Source: Climacteris rufus (taxonomy: Eukaryota > Chordata > Aves > Passeriformes > Climacteridae). From it: a DNA stretch of 64,000 nucleotides. The position numbers and the translations under genes are program-made. Below, one piece after another: positions 61,301 through 64,000 of the stretch (position 1 is its first letter; each line of letters begins with the position of its first letter). A model generated the notes under the pieces. That model saw only the letters and a program-made list of their open reading frames with translations, was not told the DNA's origin and did no database searches. Where the stretch lies: assembly GCA_013398175.1 (NCBI GenBank), contig VZRZ01000222.1, forward strand, positions 1,459,401 to 1,523,400, in the 5' to 3' direction.

Positions 61301-62930
61301 TGAGAAATCCAGCCAGTGCAAAAAGCAAAATTCAGCTTATAATTTAAGTCTGTTGATCCAAGTGACATTTTCTATTTTGCATGGTTTATGTCACTAAGAT
61401 TTCTTTATTTAGGCAGACTGTTTAAGAACTAGGTTTACATGTATGCTTGTGGCTGTCTTGCATTGATTAAACCATAGACTTTTCCATGGGCATTTTATGT
61501 TCTCTCAAGGAAATCTTGCAATCTTCTTATGCACAAGGCTGTGAAGAGCTGTTGGGTGAGTCTGGGATTAGAATGTGTGTAAAGTGTGTGTTTGAACGTT
61601 TTCAGAGAATTCAATCTATTGGTTATGCCATCAGTTTCTCCAGTATTAAGAGAAGCTATTGGGAGTCCATGTGATGAGAAGAGCACACCTTTGTTTTGTA
61701 GTGACTTTGTGCATGTCTTCATCGTGGTTTTAGTCTGTATCACCACAGAAAAAAAAACAATTCTGATTTTCACATGGGTTGGCTAATACAGGTTTAAGAA
61801 AGTTCCAAAAAAATTTGTTCTCTGACACCTAATATTGCAGAAAAGGTTTTGTGTTTAGAAAGACAACTAGTTAATTGTTGTCCTGCTGCTTTTTGAAACT
61901 GAAATCACATGAGGATTACTTGAAAATGTGAAAGATACATAAAATCAAACAGTTTAAATTTCAACAATGAATCATTCTTTGAAGTTGCTAATTTCATCTT
62001 AATTTGGAAAATTAATTTGTTCTGCCTGTAACAAATTATTTTCTGCCAGATAATTCCACAACTCATTTCAGAGTTATACTACAAATAAATCACAATCAAA
62101 TCCTGATGAGTATATAACAAAAGTTTTAAAATACTTTTCTTCATCTGCCAAAAAAGCTTCAGAATTACAGTAGATGCTTCATTTTGTCAGTCTCATTTAC
62201 ATGACATGCCTCTTCCAACTGGTCATTCCTATAAACCACAATTGAAGTGATTTTGAAATGTTTTTCAGTGATTTTGTACATTAGGTCAGGATTTATCGAA
62301 TTCTATAAGACAATCATAATAGAAAGGATGGAGAGTCTTTCAGTAACTCAAGAGTACTGGTTTCTTGTGTCAGTCAGTTATAAAATCAGAGTGATATTAT
62401 CTTGCACCTGCTGAAGTTTACATTGAATTCACCGGATAAGAAATAAGGACTTTGTGACCAGTTACTTGTCTTAAATGTGTCTAAACCACATCATAGCAAA
62501 AATAGTCAGTGACTGCATTTGGTTGTACATTTTGGCTCTCAAATACCTGGCTTCACTTTTGATTCTACTAATCAAAATTAATTTTAATTGTATTCAGATC
62601 CTTTCTCAGATAAAACTGGGACTTTTTCAGGAAATTTGAAGTATTATCGAGAGTTGAGACGTCACTGATGCTGGATATGGACTGTCTTCATAGGGTTATG
62701 GTGTGATAGTTACAGAGGGTTTACCAACCCTCACTGGGGTTACACTGTGGTGCAGTTTCCTTTCCTTGTTAGCACTTAGCACTTGCTTTGTCACATAACA
62801 CGCAGGTGACCTTTGTTCTGCCCATGTACAACCTGCTGGACACCCGAGGGCTGAATTTCAGGTGCCAGCAGTGCAGGCACCATCTTATGGACCAGCCGAG
62901 TCCTATGAACTGCTCCACAGGAAACCTGAC
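58303..62930. other. Intergenic sequence, no gene recognised
   Basis: AT-rich unique sequence. Open frames are under 95 residues with no motif. No recognisable transposon until the CR1 at 62931. Confidence 0.5.
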
Positions 62931-63098
62931 AGGAGGGTGTAGCCAGCTGGGGGTCGGGCTCTTCTCCCAGGCAACTGCAGCAGGACATGAGGACATGGTC
63001 TAAAACTGTGTCAGGGGAGGGTTAGGTTGGACATTAGGTGGATTTTTTTTCATAGAAAGAGTGATTAGATAATGGAAGGGACTGCCCAGGTGCTGGAA
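62931..63098 (+). mobile_element. CR1 LINE, left part (interrupted)
   Basis: CR1 blocks seen are GAGGGTGTAGCCAGCTGGGG, CTCTTCTCCCAGGCAACTGC, AGGGTTAGGTTGGACATTAG and GGAAGGGACTGCCCAGG. The element breaks at about 63091 and resumes at about 63812 with TGGTGGAGTCACCGTCCCTG, which is the next expected CR1 segment. Confidence 0.88.
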
Positions 63099-63811
63099 AA
63101 TGTGGAATATGTAAAATTTGCTCAAGAAAGGATGTTCTTTGATCTTTGTATACTTTCAAGCTTAATCAACAAGAGAGAGATTTAATCTGTGAAACAGCAG
63201 CTAGCAAGCAAGCTCTGAGTGATGTCCAGGAGTTGGAAAAACAAATTACTTGTTGGTGGAATTGCCTTGTTAAGGTTTAGGGCTTGACATGATACAGTGA
63301 TCTCAGAGCTTGAGGAAAAGGATGCCCACTGATAGTGGACACAAGAATGCAGAATTTACATGCCACAAGGACATCTGGCAGAACTCCCAATATAAAGAAG
63401 AAACTAACTCAGCAATTGTGCCTAAATCAGCTCCGACTGCGTAAGAGGTAATTGCATGAGAAGGAGATCGGAACCACCAACTCATGACCGCCGAGCCAAG
63501 AAATCCATGGACTCGAGAAAAAGACTGAGCATGAGGAGTAATCAGCATGACAAGGGAGAGAACAATTAACCAACAACAGATGGAGTATTGATAAGAGAAC
63601 CATGTAACTTGTACCCAATGACCACTAATTCGTTTGCTAAAATGCATAATTAATAAAAAGATTTTATAGCTGCTGTGCTTGATTCATGGAGTACCACTGA
63701 GCACCCAGGCTTGTGCAACTCTGAAATAAAATAATTAATGACTCTCGAGCGTGTAATTATTGGCTTGTTACACAGCGGGTAATGAAGCCAAAGTTCGTGG
63801 ACAACACAAAC
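63091..63811 (+). mobile_element. Probable solo LTR inserted in a CR1
   Basis: About 720 bp of non-CR1 sequence splits a CR1. It starts with TG (TGCTGG at 63091 or TGTGGAATATG at 63101) and has a TATA-like TTAATAAAAAG at about 63650. An AATAAA at 63725 is followed by a short U5-like stretch ending GGCTTGTTACA at about 63771. A CAGG immediately precedes and follows the insertion, a possible 4-bp target duplication. The exact right boundary (63771 or about 63811) is uncertain. No retroviral gene is present. Confidence 0.6.
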
Positions 63812-63953
63812 AGGTGGTGGAGTCACCGTCCCTGGAGGTGCTCAGGGAGAGACCGGACTTGGCACTCAGTGCCATGGTGTAGCTGACACGGTGCTGTTGG
63901 GCCGTAAGTTGGAGTCGATGAAGTCGGAGATCTTTTCCAACCCCATCGATGCA
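63812..63953 (+). mobile_element. CR1 LINE, right part (3' end)
   Basis: This continues the interrupted CR1: GTCACCGTCCCTGGAGGTGC, GACTTGGCACTCAGTGCCAT, GTTGGAGTCGATGAAG and TCTTTTCCAACCCCATCGAT. The octamer tail after it is degraded. Confidence 0.88.
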
Positions 63954-64000
63954 GCGACTGTAACCCTACGGACCGGCCGGGACGCACCGACCCATCCCGG
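63954..64000. promoter_or_regulatory. Start of a CpG-rich stretch at the window edge
   Basis: The last 50 bases are CpG-dense (CTACGGACCGGCCGGGACGC), unlike the preceding 5 kb apart from the CR1 tail. This may be the edge of a CpG island promoter for the next gene, but too little is visible to tell. Confidence 0.3.

Noticed and set aside
35413..64000. PDK3 or PCYT1B exons, expected from mammalian gene order
   Set aside because: I looked for their conserved segments on both strands and found none in the window. They probably lie further right.
1..64000. Defence systems, CRISPR arrays, operons or other prokaryotic systems
   Set aside because: Introns, CR1 elements, ERV LTRs and vertebrate genes show this is vertebrate DNA. 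No array with regular spacers exists, and the periodic repeats are microsatellites and a minisatellite.

Overview
This is vertebrate nuclear DNA, almost certainly avian and probably from a passerine. The evidence is several CR1 LINE 3' ends, including 3' tails ending in ATTCTATG/ATTCTGTG-type octamers, a decayed tRNA-Ile/CR1-tailed SINE of the kind described from passerines, avian-type LTRs, GT-AG introns and compact CpG-rich promoters. No bacterial, plasmid or CRISPR features are present.

Layout. (1) Positions 115-2860 hold the last two coding exons of ZFX on the + strand: the basic nuclear-localisation exon and the terminal exon with 13 C2H2 fingers. An AT-rich probable 3'UTR with several AATAAA signals runs to about 5.5 kb. 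(2) Positions 5.5-25.2 kb contain no gene that I can recognise. They hold a short CpG-rich island (10.95-11.43 kb), several AT-rich blocks dense in homeodomain-type TAATTA/ATTA motifs, a 21-bp minisatellite, a 75-nt T homopolymer and one CR1 tail. (3) Positions 25.2-26.5 kb are a CpG island interrupted by a 295-base N gap. The island is the apparent promoter of the second gene, a seven-transmembrane protein of the organic solute transporter alpha family (SLC51A/OSTalpha), with eight exons traced from 25909 to 35412 on the + strand. I joined every exon by splice site and reading phase. Only the extreme N terminus is lost, in the gap. (4) Positions 35.4-64 kb are intergenic: CR1 copies in both orientations, an ERV LTR with some internal sequence on the - strand, the tRNA-derived SINE, an ERVL-like LTR-type repeat at 54.1-54.9 kb, a GA-rich microsatellite flanked by a perfect 67-bp duplication, and a CR1 split by an inserted LTR. 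The window ends as CpG density rises again.

Gene context. ZFX is a nuclear DNA-binding transcription factor. The second gene is predicted to encode a plasma-membrane steroid/bile-acid-type transporter subunit. The two are unrelated in function, so the interest lies in their linkage. In mammals SLC51A sits beside PCYT1A, while ZFX lies near PDK3 and PCYT1B. An SLC51A-like gene beside ZFX therefore looks like an ancient whole-genome-duplication paralogue of SLC51A that kept its place in the PCYT1B-side paralogon. That is the main finding of this window. It rests on visible homology plus recalled synteny and needs a tree and a synteny check.
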